Source: Flavobacteriia bacterium (GTDB taxonomy: Bacteria; Bacteroidota; Bacteroidia; Flavobacteriales; Flavobacteriaceae). From it: a stretch of DNA of 7,922 nt. Below, piece after piece: positions 1-6,423 of the stretch. The stretch covers positions 1 through 7,922 of the forward strand of contig DRQI01000504.1 of NCBI GenBank assembly GCA_011330545.1, in the 5' to 3' direction. The position numbers and the translations under genes were made by a program. The first letter of the stretch is position 1. Every line of letters starts with the position of its first letter. The notes under the pieces are model-generated. The model was not told the DNA's origin, did not search any database, and saw only the letters and a list, made by a program, of their open reading frames with translations.

Positions 1-28
1 GTTTATTCTTTTCTAAACACATCAAAGC

Positions 29-118
29 GTAGTTCATGCCGTGCTTGACACGGTACTACACCCCGAAAGTGTAAAATTCGCAGTGTAGTTTATGCCGTGC
101 TTTACACGGTACTACACT
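29..118. repeat. Two tandem copies of a dispersed hairpin repeat
   Basis: Two direct copies of one palindromic unit are visible. Copy 1 has GTAG (29-32), TGCCGTG (37-43), loop CTTGA, CACGGTA (49-55), CTAC (56-59). Copy 2 has AGTGTAG (82-88), bulge TTTA, TGCCGTG (93-99), loop CTTTA, CACGGTA (105-111), CTACACT (112-118). Each folds into a 7-bp inner stem with one G-T pair, a 4-nt bulge on one side, and an outer stem of 4 bp (copy 1) or 7 bp (copy 2). No T-run follows, so they are not classical terminators. The overall design resembles the short intergenic palindromes common in Bacteroidota genomes. No gene is seen in 1-339. Confidence 0.7.
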
Positions 119-192
119 CAATAACAGCTTAATGTTGTAGCATTAAATCTCAAAAAACAAATCCTATAAAGGAAGTAGTAAAATTTGAGGTG

Positions 193-200
193 CAAATATA
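193..200 (-). promoter_or_regulatory. Possible leftward promoter -7 element
   Basis: On the minus strand this reads TATATTTG, an exact match to the Bacteroidota -7 consensus TAnnTTTG, and GC follows it. It would drive transcription leftward, away from udk, toward a gene outside the window. No clear TTG is seen at the -33 position, so this is a weak call from one motif. Confidence 0.25.
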
Positions 201-305
201 TGACTTTCTTTAGATACTAAATCTCTTTTTTATGAAAATTCATAAACTGATATTCACTTTTCAGAAAATATTACTATTGTTAAAATTATTCCGAAGAAAT
301 AACCT

Positions 306-313
306 TAAATTTG
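306..313 (+). promoter_or_regulatory. Candidate -7 element for the udk operon
   Basis: TAAATTTG fits the Bacteroidota -7 motif TAnnTTTG and lies 26 nt before the udk start codon, so a transcript could begin near 320. A TTG at 277-279 is the nearest -33-like motif, but its spacing of about 26 nt is longer than the usual 19-21. The next genes follow with gaps of 5-6 nt, so this is the most likely promoter for the whole plus-strand block. Confidence 0.4.
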
Positions 314-339
314 TATTTCAATACTTAATATAAATTAGC

Positions 340-945
340 ATGCTTATTATTGGAATAGCAGGAGGTACTGGTAGTGGTAAAACAACTGTTGTAAATCAGA
401 TTATCAATGAATTACCTAATGAAGAAGTAACCGTAATTTCACAAGATTCATATTATAAAGAAACAGATAATTTAAGCTACGAAGAGCGTACAAAAATTAA
501 TTTTGATCATCCTAGAGCAATTGATTTTGAATTACTTGTTCAGCATCTATCAGCCCTTAGAGAAAATAAAACCGTAGAACAACCTATTTATTCTTTTGCA
601 AAGCACAACAGAACAAAAGATACCATTAAAACACATCCGAGTAAAGTATTGATTGTCGAGGGCATTTTAATTTTTACCAATCAAGAATTGAGAGATATGC
701 TCGATATAAAAATCTACGTGCATGCCGATTCTGATGAACGCTTAATACGTAGAATGAAACGAGACATACAAGAGCGTGGTAGAGATATGGATGAAGTCTT
801 ACAACGCTATCAGCAAACCCTAAAACCCATGCATGAGCAGTTTATAGAACCCACTAAAATGTATGCCGATATTATCATACCAAATGACAGGTATAATACA
901 GTAGCTGTTGATATAGTGCGTACGGTTATTAGCGAAAAACTATAA
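340..945 (+). CDS. udk: Uridine kinase
   Basis: This cytosolic pyrimidine-salvage enzyme phosphorylates uridine and cytidine to UMP and CMP using a nucleoside triphosphate. The 201-residue length is usual for bacterial Udk. The N-terminus carries a textbook P-loop, GGTGSGKTT (residues 8-16). It is followed by DSYYK (36-40) and NFDHP, the nucleoside-binding region of the uridine kinase/phosphoribulokinase family, then a VEGIL strand, and an arginine-rich lid (RLIRRMKRDIQERGRD). The ATG at 340 sits right before the first beta strand, so the start is secure. No Shine-Dalgarno is seen, as is normal for Bacteroidota. It is first in a probable operon, with a 6-nt gap to the division gene. Confidence 0.95.
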   Translation: MLIIGIAGGTGSGKTTVVNQIINELPNEEVTVISQDSYYKETDNLSYEERTKINFDHPRAIDFELLVQHLSALRENKTVEQPIYSFAKHNRTKDTIKTHPSKVLIVEGILIFTNQELRDMLDIKIYVHADSDERLIRRMKRDIQERGRDMDEVLQRYQQTLKPMHEQFIEPTKMYADIIIPNDRYNTVAVDIVRTVISEKL

Positions 946-951
946 AATTAT

Positions 952-1269
952 ATGACCTTCAATCAATTCAAAAATAATAAGATTATTAAATTTATAAGTA
1001 ACAGATATGTACTTATTTTTATGGTCTTTTTAGTTTGGATGCTGTTTATAGACGAAAATTCTTATATCAATCACCGTAAATTAGACAAAGAAATTAATAA
1101 ACTCAATAAGGCAAATGAGTATTATAAAAAGGAAACGGGGCGTGATAAAAAAAATATTGAGAATTTAGAAAATTTAGACTCATTAGAAAAATTTGCAAGA
1201 GAAGAATATAAGATGAAGCGAAAAGATGAAGATATATATATTATTGAATTTGATTCTATTAAAAAATAA
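952..1269 (+). CDS. Septum formation initiator protein (DivIC/FtsB family)
   Basis: This 105-residue bitopic membrane protein has a short basic N-terminus and one hydrophobic segment at about residues 19-33 (YVLIFMVFLVWMLFI). A Lys/Glu/Asn-rich stretch at about 40-75 follows and looks like a coiled coil. The C-terminus contains LEKFAREEYKMKRKDEDIYII. The motif of an (F/A)REEY-type element followed by a beta strand after the coil is typical of FtsB/DivIC proteins. In other bacteria these pair with FtsL and FtsQ/DivIB at the division septum to activate cell-wall synthesis. The family call rests on architecture and on position between udk and the mutase genes, an order common in flavobacteria. 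The gaps are 6 nt to udk and 5 nt to mutA, implying co-transcription. Confidence 0.85.
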   Translation: MTFNQFKNNKIIKFISNRYVLIFMVFLVWMLFIDENSYINHRKLDKEINKLNKANEYYKKETGRDKKNIENLENLDSLEKFAREEYKMKRKDEDIYIIEFDSIKK

Positions 1270-1274
1270 AAACT

Positions 1275-2672
1275 ATGAGCGATTTTTTATTTGAAGAATT
1301 CAATCAAGTTTCGGCAAAACAATGGAAACAAAAAATACAAGTAGATCTTAAAGGAGTAGATTATAATGAAACACTCCTTTGGAAAGCAAACGAGGGCATC
1401 GTTGTTAAACCTTTCTATCACCAAGATGAATTACAAGCAATTGATGTACCCCAGTTGCCAACTCGTTTTTCGATTTGTCAATCTATTTTTATTTCTGATG
1501 AGCAGACAGCCAACTTTTTAGCAAAAGACGCTTTACAGCGAGGGGCTACTTCCATTCAGTTTGAAGCAAACACACCTTTTGATATATATAAATTATTTGA
1601 TTCTCTTGTCATTCCTGCAAACCCGCCTACCAGCGAGGCAGGGGTAGGAATCCATTTTAGATTGCATTTTCTATCCGAAAGTTTTCTGTCAGAATTAATA
1701 GAAAAAACCAAAGAGTTAGAAATCTACTTAAATATTGATATTATAGGCAATCTCGCTAAAAGCGGAAATTGGTTTGATAGCAGAAAAGAAGATTTTAATA
1801 TGTTAGAAAACATACTACAAAAATCACCAAAAAATGTACACGCGCTTTCGATAGACGCTTCCTTATATCAAAACGCAGGCGCAACTAACGTACAACAGGT
1901 AGCCTATGCCTTAGCACATGCCAATGAATATTTAAATTACTTTAATCGCTCGAATGTCACCCAGAGCGCAGTCGAAGGGTCTTTCCAATTCAACTTTTCA
2001 GTAGGCAGCAATTATTTTTTCGAAATTGCAAAACTAAGAGCCTTCAGAGTATTGTGGAAACTTTTATGTGATGAATATGATATTAAAATTACACCACATA
2101 TTTTTGTACAACCAAGTTTTCGCAATAAAACATTATACGATTATAATGTAAATATGTTGCGTACCACTACCGAATGTATGAGTGCTGTTTTAGGCGGATC
2201 TGATACCATTTCGAATATTGCTTATGACAGTATTTACCATAAAAAGAATGAATTCGGAGAGCGTATCGCCAGAAACCAATTGTTAATTTTAAATGAAGAA
2301 AGCTATTTTAATGAAGCTGCACAATTTGCAAATGGCGCCTATTATATTGAAACATTAACCAGTCAAATTGCAGAAAAAGCATTGATTATTTTTAAGGATA
2401 TAGAGCAATCTGGCGGGTTTCTAAAACAATTACCAGAAGGAACCATTCAGCGAAAAATAGAAGAAAGCGCTCAAAAAGAACAAGCTCAGTTTGATACCGG
2501 AGAAGAAGTGTTACTAGGAACAAATAAACATCCTAATAGAAATGATACCATGAAAGACGATCTAGAGTTGTATCCTTTTGTAAAGATAAAGCCTAGAAAA
2601 ACGTTGATAAAACCAATTATACCAAAGAGACTGGCTGAAAAATTGGAACAAGAAAGATTAGAAAAAGAATAA
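1275..2672 (+). CDS. mutA: Methylmalonyl-CoA mutase small (beta) subunit
   Basis: This is the non-catalytic partner of the adenosylcobalamin-dependent mutase that interconverts (R)-methylmalonyl-CoA and succinyl-CoA in propionate metabolism. The 465 residues resemble the TIM-barrel part of the large subunit (for example EIAKLRAFRVLWK, MLRTTTECMSAVLGGSD, ERIARNQLLIL, GAYYIETLT). The C-terminal B12 domain with the DxHxxG motif is absent, as expected for the small subunit. Residues about 112-126 (VIPANPPTSEAGVGI) are encoded by an inserted palindromic repeat (see 1607-1653) and look foreign to the surrounding fold. The reading frame is intact. The start at 1275 is 5 nt after the previous stop. 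mutB would normally follow closely, but here a lipoprotein gene separates them by about 0.7 kb. Confidence 0.93.
   Translation: MSDFLFEEFNQVSAKQWKQKIQVDLKGVDYNETLLWKANEGIVVKPFYHQDELQAIDVPQLPTRFSICQSIFISDEQTANFLAKDALQRGATSIQFEANTPFDIYKLFDSLVIPANPPTSEAGVGIHFRLHFLSESFLSELIEKTKELEIYLNIDIIGNLAKSGNWFDSRKEDFNMLENILQKSPKNVHALSIDASLYQNAGATNVQQVAYALAHANEYLNYFNRSNVTQSAVEGSFQFNFSVGSNYFFEIAKLRAFRVLWKLLCDEYDIKITPHIFVQPSFRNKTLYDYNVNMLRTTTECMSAVLGGSDTISNIAYDSIYHKKNEFGERIARNQLLILNEESYFNEAAQFANGAYYIETLTSQIAEKALIIFKDIEQSGGFLKQLPEGTIQRKIEESAQKEQAQFDTGEEVLLGTNKHPNRNDTMKDDLELYPFVKIKPRKTLIKPIIPKRLAEKLEQERLEKE
1607..1653 (+). repeat. Palindromic repeat lying in frame inside mutA
   Basis: The stretch begins TGTCATTCCTGC (1607-1618) and ends TAGGAATCC (1645-1653). 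These are essentially the ends of the intergenic repeats at 2679-2704 and 3354-3378, with an extra internal arm. Paired segments are ATTCCT (1611-1616) with AGGAAT (1646-1651), CCC with GGG, and GCCT with AGGC around an ACCAGCG loop. It is read through without a stop and yields the Pro/Gly-rich segment at residues 112-126 of MutA. The repeat identity is seen directly. That it was inserted after the gene evolved is inference. Confidence 0.75.
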
Positions 2673-2678
2673 TAGAAT

Positions 2679-2704
2679 TGTCATTCCTGCGTAGGCAGGA
2701 ATCC
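2679..2704 (+). repeat. Hairpin repeat, left flank of lipoprotein gene
   Basis: An 8-bp perfect stem, ATTCCTGC (2683-2690) and GCAGGAAT (2695-2702), closes a GTAG loop, with TGTC in front and CC behind. It begins 7 nt after the mutA stop codon and ends 8 nt before the lipoprotein start. Its reverse complement recurs at 3354-3378 with one difference, in the loop. No T-run follows, so it is not an obvious terminator. Confidence 0.85.
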
Positions 2705-2712
2705 AGAAAAAT

Positions 2713-3354
2713 ATGAAAAAAAGTTTTATACTATTTTTAATTTTAATTTCCTGTCAAGAAAAACAACAAGAAAAGTCAATTTTGAATGAATGTTTATCAG
2801 TAAAGCAAGTTAATTTACTCAATGAAATGGTATCTTCTTTTGAAAACGACGTTTGTAAGTATTATAATTATCCAAAAGATAAATCTGACAAAGCCATCAA
2901 AGAATATCTAAATGCTTCTCGAGATTTTAAAGATGCTTCCATTCTTTTAAAAATAGCTTCCGATAAAAGCAAAAAACTATTAAAAGAATCTTTCACTATA
3001 TTATCTGATGATGTATGGACGACATATAGTGAAGAGAATAGAGGAGAAACCATTTATATTTTAGGTGAAGGAGATTCACCAGAAAAAATGAAACAAGAAG
3101 ATAAGGATTTTTTAGATAAATATGGAGACAAATATTTAGTTAGAAAAAATGGTAAGCTAATAGATTGTCTTTATAAGAAAGCTTCTAGCAAAGCTGTCAA
3201 AAAACTATTTAAGTTGGTAATGATAGCAGGAGAGATTAATCCAATAATTTATATAGATAACGCATTAGTTTTAAAAGATAAAGACTTTAACTCAATAAAA
3301 ATATTTATTGCATTAGAATTGTTTTATTCACCGTTAGATTTTAATTTAAAATAG
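2713..3354 (+). CDS. Putative lipoprotein of unknown function (inserted gene)
   Basis: I do not recognise this 213-residue protein. The N-terminus is a lipoprotein signal: basic MKK, a hydrophobic core, then the lipobox LISC with the lipidated cysteine at residue 14, followed by a charged tether (QEKQQEKS). The mature part is Lys/Glu-rich and probably mostly helical, with no transmembrane segment. It is therefore predicted to be anchored in the inner or outer membrane facing the periplasm or surface. It interrupts the mutA-mutB pair and is bracketed by near-identical inverted hairpin repeats. The right-hand repeat begins on the last base of its TAG stop. By eye it is more AT-rich than the mutase genes, which fits a horizontally acquired cassette. 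It has no evident link to mutase activity. Confidence 0.8.
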   Translation: MKKSFILFLILISCQEKQQEKSILNECLSVKQVNLLNEMVSSFENDVCKYYNYPKDKSDKAIKEYLNASRDFKDASILLKIASDKSKKLLKESFTILSDDVWTTYSEENRGETIYILGEGDSPEKMKQEDKDFLDKYGDKYLVRKNGKLIDCLYKKASSKAVKKLFKLVMIAGEINPIIYIDNALVLKDKDFNSIKIFIALELFYSPLDFNLK

Positions 3355-3378
3355 ATTCCTGCCTTCGCAGGAATGACA
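3354..3378 (-). repeat. Hairpin repeat, right flank of lipoprotein gene
   Basis: This is the inverted partner of 2679-2704. ATTCCTGC (3355-3362), loop CTTC, and GCAGGAAT (3367-3374) form an 8-bp stem, followed by GACA. Compared with the left copy, 24 of 25 positions agree after reverse complementing. It overlaps the lipoprotein stop codon (3352-3354) and contains an ATG (3373-3375) in frame with mutB. It ends 3 nt before the preferred mutB start, so the hairpin lies where ribosomes would load. Confidence 0.85.
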
Positions 3379-3381
3379 AAG

Positions 3382-5487
3382 ATGCCAAGAAAAAACATTC
3401 AACATATAAAACTTAATCATGTCACTTCGAGTGTGTCATCCCGAGCGGAGTCGAGAGGAGAGAAGCAAAAGCCAAAGGCTAATTTCGGTCACGAAAATTT
3501 TGTAGCAGGTATTCCACCATATTTGCGAGGACCCTATTCAACCATGTATGTACGTCGCCCTTGGACCATTCGCCAATATGCAGGGTTTTCAACGGCAGAA
3601 GAGAGCAATGCTTTTTACAGACGAAATTTAGCTGCAGGGCAAAAAGGCTTGTCAGTTGCATTCGATTTAGCAACACATCGTGGGTATGATTCAGACCACG
3701 AACGTGTACAAGGCGATGTCGGTAAAGCTGGTGTTGCTATTGATTCGGTGGAAGATATGAAGATATTATTCAATCAGATTCCACTCGATAAAATGTCGGT
3801 ATCAATGACTATGAATGGCGCCGTTTTGCCCATTTTGGCTTTTTATATTGTGGCGGCACAAGAACAAGGCGTTGCGATAGAACAATTAGCTGGCACCATA
3901 CAAAATGATATTCTAAAAGAATTTATGGTGCGCAACACCTATATTTATCCACCTGCCAAATCAATGAAAATTGTAGCAGATATTTTTAAGTATACCAGTA
4001 AATACATGCCTAAATTCAATTCTATTTCAATATCAGGATACCATATGCAAGAAGCAGGCGCCACCCCAGAGATAGAATTGGCATATACCCTGGCAGATGG
4101 ATTAGAATATTTAAGAACAGGCATTAAAGCCGGAATGGATATAGATAGTTTCGCTCCCCGATTATCCTTCTTTTGGGCAATAGGCATGCAACACTTTCAA
4201 GAAATTGCAAAGCTGAGAGCAGGACGTATGCTTTGGGCGAAAATAGTAAAACAATTTAATCCGAAAAACGAAAAATCATTAGCGTTACGTACGCATTGTC
4301 AGACAAGTGGTTGGAGTTTAACGGCGCAAGACCCTTTTAACAATGTAGCACGTACAACCATCGAAGCAATGGCGGCTGCCCTTGGCGGAACACAAAGTTT
4401 ACATACCAATGCCTTAGACGAAGCCATCGCGTTGCCTACCGATTTTTCGGCACGAATTGCCCGTAATACACAAATCTATATTCAAGAAGAAACTAAGATT
4501 ACAAAAACTGTCGATCCTTGGGCTGGTTCTCATTATGTTGAGCAGTTAACAAATGATATTACTCAAAAAGCATGGAAACTAATTGAAGAAGTTGAAGACC
4601 TTGGCGGAATGACCAAAGCGATTGAAAAAGGAATTCCTAAGTTAAGAATTGAAGAAGCGGCTGCTAAAAAGCAAGCTCGAATTGACGGAGGACAAGATAG
4701 TATTATAGGTGTCAATAAATATCTGTTAAAAGAAGAAGACCCTTTGCATATTTTAGAAGTAGACAATGATGCCGTTCGCGAGGCACAACTAAAAAGATTG
4801 GCACAAGTAAAAGCAGATAGAAATCCTACAAAAGTAAAAGAAGCACTCCATAATTTAAGTACTTGTGCTGCGTCGGGTAACGAAAATTTATTAGATTTGG
4901 CAGTACAAGCAGCCAAAGAACGCGCTACATTAGGCGAAATTTCTAAGGCACTTGAAATTGTTTTCGGACGTTATAAAGCGACCATAAATTCAATTACCGG
5001 CGTGTATAGTAGAGAAATAAAAGAAGATAAAACCTTTAAAAAAGCGATTGAATTGGCAAATACATTTGCTGATTTAGAAGGGCGACGTCCTCGTATTATG
5101 GTCGCAAAAATGGGACAAGATGGTCACGATCGTGGTGCCAAAGTAGTAGCTACCAGCTTTGCAGATTTGGGTTTCGATGTTGATATTGGTCCGTTATTTC
5201 AAACCCCCAAAGAAGCCGCAAAACAAGCCGTTGAAAATGATGTGCATATCTTAGGCGTTTCTTCACTAGCAGCAGGGCATAAGACGTTGATTCCGCAAGT
5301 GCTAAAAGAGCTTAAAGAATATGGCAGAGAAGATATTATGGTTATTGCCGGAGGTGTGATTCCGCCACAAGATTATCAATTTTTATTTGATGCTGGGGTA
5401 GTGGGCGTTTTCGGACCGGGTACTAAAATAGCCAAGGCAGCTATTGATATTCTTAAAATTTTAATTGAGAGTGTAGAAAATGAATAA
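3382..5487 (+). CDS. mutB: Methylmalonyl-CoA mutase large (alpha) subunit
   Basis: This is the catalytic, adenosylcobalamin-binding subunit that interconverts methylmalonyl-CoA and succinyl-CoA. Counting from the alternative ATG at 3373 (704 residues), the substrate-binding barrel starts near [20 protein letters not shown] (53-72). It includes the active-site tyrosine of TMY (59) and the histidine of [11 protein letters not shown] (224, equivalent to His244 of the Propionibacterium enzyme). The C-terminal B12 domain has DGHDRG (583-588), where His585 is the cobalt ligand, plus later GVSSLAAGH and GGVIP. I prefer the ATG at 3382, which gives [11 protein letters not shown], the usual flavobacterial beginning. 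The ATG at 3373 lies inside a repeat. Residues about 17-31 are encoded by another repeat (3421-3465). Its stop overlaps the start of the 55-residue gene. Confidence 0.96.
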   Translation: MPRKNIQHIKLNHVTSSVSSRAESRGEKQKPKANFGHENFVAGIPPYLRGPYSTMYVRRPWTIRQYAGFSTAEESNAFYRRNLAAGQKGLSVAFDLATHRGYDSDHERVQGDVGKAGVAIDSVEDMKILFNQIPLDKMSVSMTMNGAVLPILAFYIVAAQEQGVAIEQLAGTIQNDILKEFMVRNTYIYPPAKSMKIVADIFKYTSKYMPKFNSISISGYHMQEAGATPEIELAYTLADGLEYLRTGIKAGMDIDSFAPRLSFFWAIGMQHFQEIAKLRAGRMLWAKIVKQFNPKNEKSLALRTHCQTSGWSLTAQDPFNNVARTTIEAMAAALGGTQSLHTNALDEAIALPTDFSARIARNTQIYIQEETKITKTVDPWAGSHYVEQLTNDITQKAWKLIEEVEDLGGMTKAIEKGIPKLRIEEAAAKKQARIDGGQDSIIGVNKYLLKEEDPLHILEVDNDAVREAQLKRLAQVKADRNPTKVKEALHNLSTCAASGNENLLDLAVQAAKERATLGEISKALEIVFGRYKATINSITGVYSREIKEDKTFKKAIELANTFADLEGRRPRIMVAKMGQDGHDRGAKVVATSFADLGFDVDIGPLFQTPKEAAKQAVENDVHILGVSSLAAGHKTLIPQVLKELKEYGREDIMVIAGGVIPPQDYQFLFDAGVVGVFGPGTKIAKAAIDILKILIESVENE
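3421..3465 (+). repeat. Dispersed repeat in frame at the 5' end of mutB
   Basis: GTCACTTCGAGTG (3421-3433) followed by TGTCATCCCGAGCGGAGTCG (3434-3453) and AGAGG looks like two short Bacteroidota-type intergenic repeat units joined head to tail. The match to those units is from memory of similar genomes, not from a second copy in this window. It is translated as [15 protein letters not shown], between the conserved start (RKNIQHIKL) and the conserved barrel entry ([13 protein letters not shown]). That linker is of variable length in the family, which would explain why the insertion is tolerated. Confidence 0.55.
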
Positions 5488-5647
5488 AACGAGAATAATA
5501 GGTTTGATATTGATTTTAGCTGCAATAGCTATAAATTATATGATTGCTGAAAATGAGTTTAAAGATTTTTTATTTGGTTTAATTGGTGGCTTTGGTCTAG
5601 GACTTTTAGTAGCTGGGAAATCGCCATTTAAAAAGAAAGAAAATTAA
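5480..5647 (+). CDS. Small two-helix membrane protein, unknown function
   Basis: This 55-residue open frame begins [20 protein letters not shown]. It has two hydrophobic stretches, at about residues 6-22 and 30-46 (the second rich in Gly, [16 protein letters not shown]), and a basic tail [10 protein letters not shown] hairpin-like inner-membrane protein is predicted. The ATG overlaps the end of mutB (ATGAATAA), suggesting translational coupling in the same operon. Its last 4 bases overlap the end of the convergent cupin gene. I do not recognise a family. Intact hydrophobic periodicity, overlap coupling and a Lys-rich end favour a real gene. Confidence 0.7.
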   Translation: MNKTRIIGLILILAAIAINYMIAENEFKDFLFGLIGGFGLGLLVAGKSPFKKKEN

Positions 5648-6003
5648 ATTTTCTCAAAAGTATCCTTAGTAAATTCATGGCGTACATCACCTGTATGTTT
5701 TATGTTTGAGGGTTCAAACAAAAGTACCCACACTTCTTCTTTGGCAATAGGTTTATGGTCTATCCCTTTCGGAATGATAAGCATTTCACCTTCGGTCAAT
5801 GTTACTGTTTTGTCTTTAAATTCGATTGAGAGTGTTCCTTTTATAATAAAAAACAGTTCATCTTCATCTTTATGATTATGCCAGACAAATGCTCCTTTTA
5901 TTTTGGCTAACTTTACATCTTGTCCGTTGAGTTGCCCAATAATTTTCGGACTCCAATGCTCTGTAAAGAGTGAAAATTTTTGATTTATATTGACTTTTTT
6001 CAT
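5644..6003 (-). CDS. Small cupin-domain protein
   Basis: This 119-residue single-domain cupin has both conserved metal-binding motifs. Motif 1 is GAFVWHNHKDEDELFFIIKG (residues 37-56), with His42, His44 and Glu49 as ligands. Motif 2 is GEMLIIPKGIDHKPIA, with His83. These residues would hold a divalent metal in a small beta-barrel. Such stand-alone cupins can be isomerases, dioxygenase-like enzymes or sugar/ligand sensors, and nothing here decides which. I start it at MKKVNINQKF (ATG at 6003-6001). A longer frame up to 6033 exists, but those extra codons run through a repeat-like sequence (6014-6025). It faces the mutB operon tail to tail with a 4-bp overlap. I see no terminator between them. 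Confidence 0.85.
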   Translation of the reverse strand: MKKVNINQKFSLFTEHWSPKIIGQLNGQDVKLAKIKGAFVWHNHKDEDELFFIIKGTLSIEFKDKTVTLTEGEMLIIPKGIDHKPIAKEEVWVLLFEPSNIKHTGDVRHEFTKDTFEKI

Positions 6004-6013
6004 AGTTAATGTT

Positions 6014-6025
6014 ACGTGAGTTCGA
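6014..6025 (-). repeat. Second copy of the IS target motif
   Basis: On the minus strand this reads TCGAACTCACGT. The same 12 bases are obtained when the IS110-family element at 6231-7415 is removed and its flanks are rejoined (TATATCGAAC, TC, ACGTTA). The copy is inverted relative to the IS target, lies about 200 bp from it and sits just upstream of the cupin start codon. The match continues loosely on both sides (ATAT before, ATTAA after), suggesting a dispersed repeat. Confidence 0.6.
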
Positions 6026-6075
6026 CATATCAATAATTGTAAATTTCTTATAATCAGTTATTTAATATTAAAATA

Positions 6076-6176
6076 TCATTCAGAACGTAATGAGGAACGA
6101 ATGAAGTGAACCTGCCTGCGGTAGGCAGGGAATCTCAAGTAATTTAAATAGAGATTCCTCCTAAGTCGGAATGACA
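6076..6176. repeat. Pair of inverted dispersed repeats
   Basis: The left unit runs from TCATTCAGAACG (6076) to GGGAATCTC (6128-6136). The right unit runs from GAGATTCC (6151-6158) to TCGGAATGACA (6166-6176). The inner ends GAATCTC/GAGATTC pair exactly, and the outer ends are complementary in part. Nested inside the left unit is a perfect 7-bp hairpin, CCTGCCT (6111-6117) and AGGCAGG (6123-6129). The ends resemble the TGTCATTCC...GGAATC repeats seen around the mutase genes. The region between the cupin start and the IS holds no open frame that I would call a gene. Confidence 0.7.
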
Positions 6177-6220
6177 GAGTGCTGAAAATCATACACTTAT
6201 CAGTTTATAAGCACTTTAGT

Positions 6221-6232
6221 TATATCGAACTC
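6221..6232 (+). other. Left half of the IS110 insertion target, with TC core
   Basis: TATATCGAACTC is host DNA directly left of the IS, ending in the putative core TC (6231-6232). It is identical over 12 nt to 6286-6297 in the 5' side of the predicted target-binding loop. The identity stops exactly at the core, because base 6233 differs. It is therefore called the left target (LT). Confidence 0.75.
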
Positions 6233-6235
6233 CTT

Positions 6236-6243
6236 TAGATTTG
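6236..6243 (+). promoter_or_regulatory. Half promoter completed by IS circularisation
   Basis: TAGATTTG is an exact TAnnTTTG -7 element. In the integrated element the -33 position (6212-6215) reads CACT, a poor match. If the ends are joined through one TC core, TTTG at 7395-7398 lies exactly 20 nt upstream (15 nt of right end, 2 of core, 3 of left end), which is near-ideal Bacteroidota spacing. Transcription would begin near 6248-6250, at the predicted bridge RNA 5' end. Junction promoters are known in IS110 elements. This case is inferred from sequence. Confidence 0.6.
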
Positions 6244-6247
6244 TTTT

Positions 6248-6402
6248 ATATAATAGTCTTTATATTTAAAACGGAAAAGGTACACTATATCGAACTCAAA
6301 GCACAAAGCTTATAACGTGATTCAGACCTCTTCCGTTTTTAGTTGAAACTCAAATAGAAATTAGGGATTTAAAGCCCATTATTAAGGAGTTGAGTTAAAC
6401 TA
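6248..6402 (+). ncRNA. Predicted IS110 bridge RNA
   Basis: Three elements occur in the order known for the IS621 bridge RNA. (1) A 5' hairpin: ATATAA (6248-6253) with TTATAT (6260-6265). (2) A target-binding loop: stem 6268-6281/6326-6339 (AAAACGGAA with TTCCGTTTT, one mismatch, AGGT with ACCT) and a 44-nt loop. Its 5' side holds a left-target guide (6286-6297, identical to 6221-6232). Its 3' side holds a right-target guide TAACGTGA (6313-6320, complementary to 7414-7421). (3) A donor-binding loop: TAGTT/AACTA and ACTCAA/TTGAGT (6340-6353/6390-6402). A left-donor guide ATAGAAAT (6354-6361, identical to 7407-7414) opens the loop, and a right-donor guide AAGGAG (6384-6389, complementary to 6230-6235) closes it. 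The 5' and 3' ends are approximate. Confidence 0.8.
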
Positions 6403-6423
6403 TTTAATCTGTAAAACAAAGAT

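Noticed and set aside
29..118. Possible CRISPR array
   Set aside because: Only two units, no uniform spacer series and no cas genes.
3373..3381. mutB start at the first ATG, adding MTK
   Set aside because: That ATG is part of the hairpin repeat. The family normally starts at the equivalent of 3382. It remains possible that both are used.
3479..4916. Minus-strand open frames inside mutB (and 2868-3053 inside the lipoprotein gene)
   Set aside because: They lie opposite strongly conserved coding sequence, show no family motifs and look like shadows of codon bias.
5644..6033. Longer cupin frame beginning MICRTHVTLT
   Set aside because: The extra codons run through the repeat-like TCGAACTCACGT motif, while MKKVNINQKF at 6003 is a typical start.
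6268..6340. Stem followed by TTTTT that resembles a rho-independent terminator
   Set aside because: The loop is 44 nt, no gene on the plus strand precedes it, and both loop sides match the IS flanks. The target-binding loop of a bridge RNA explains it better.
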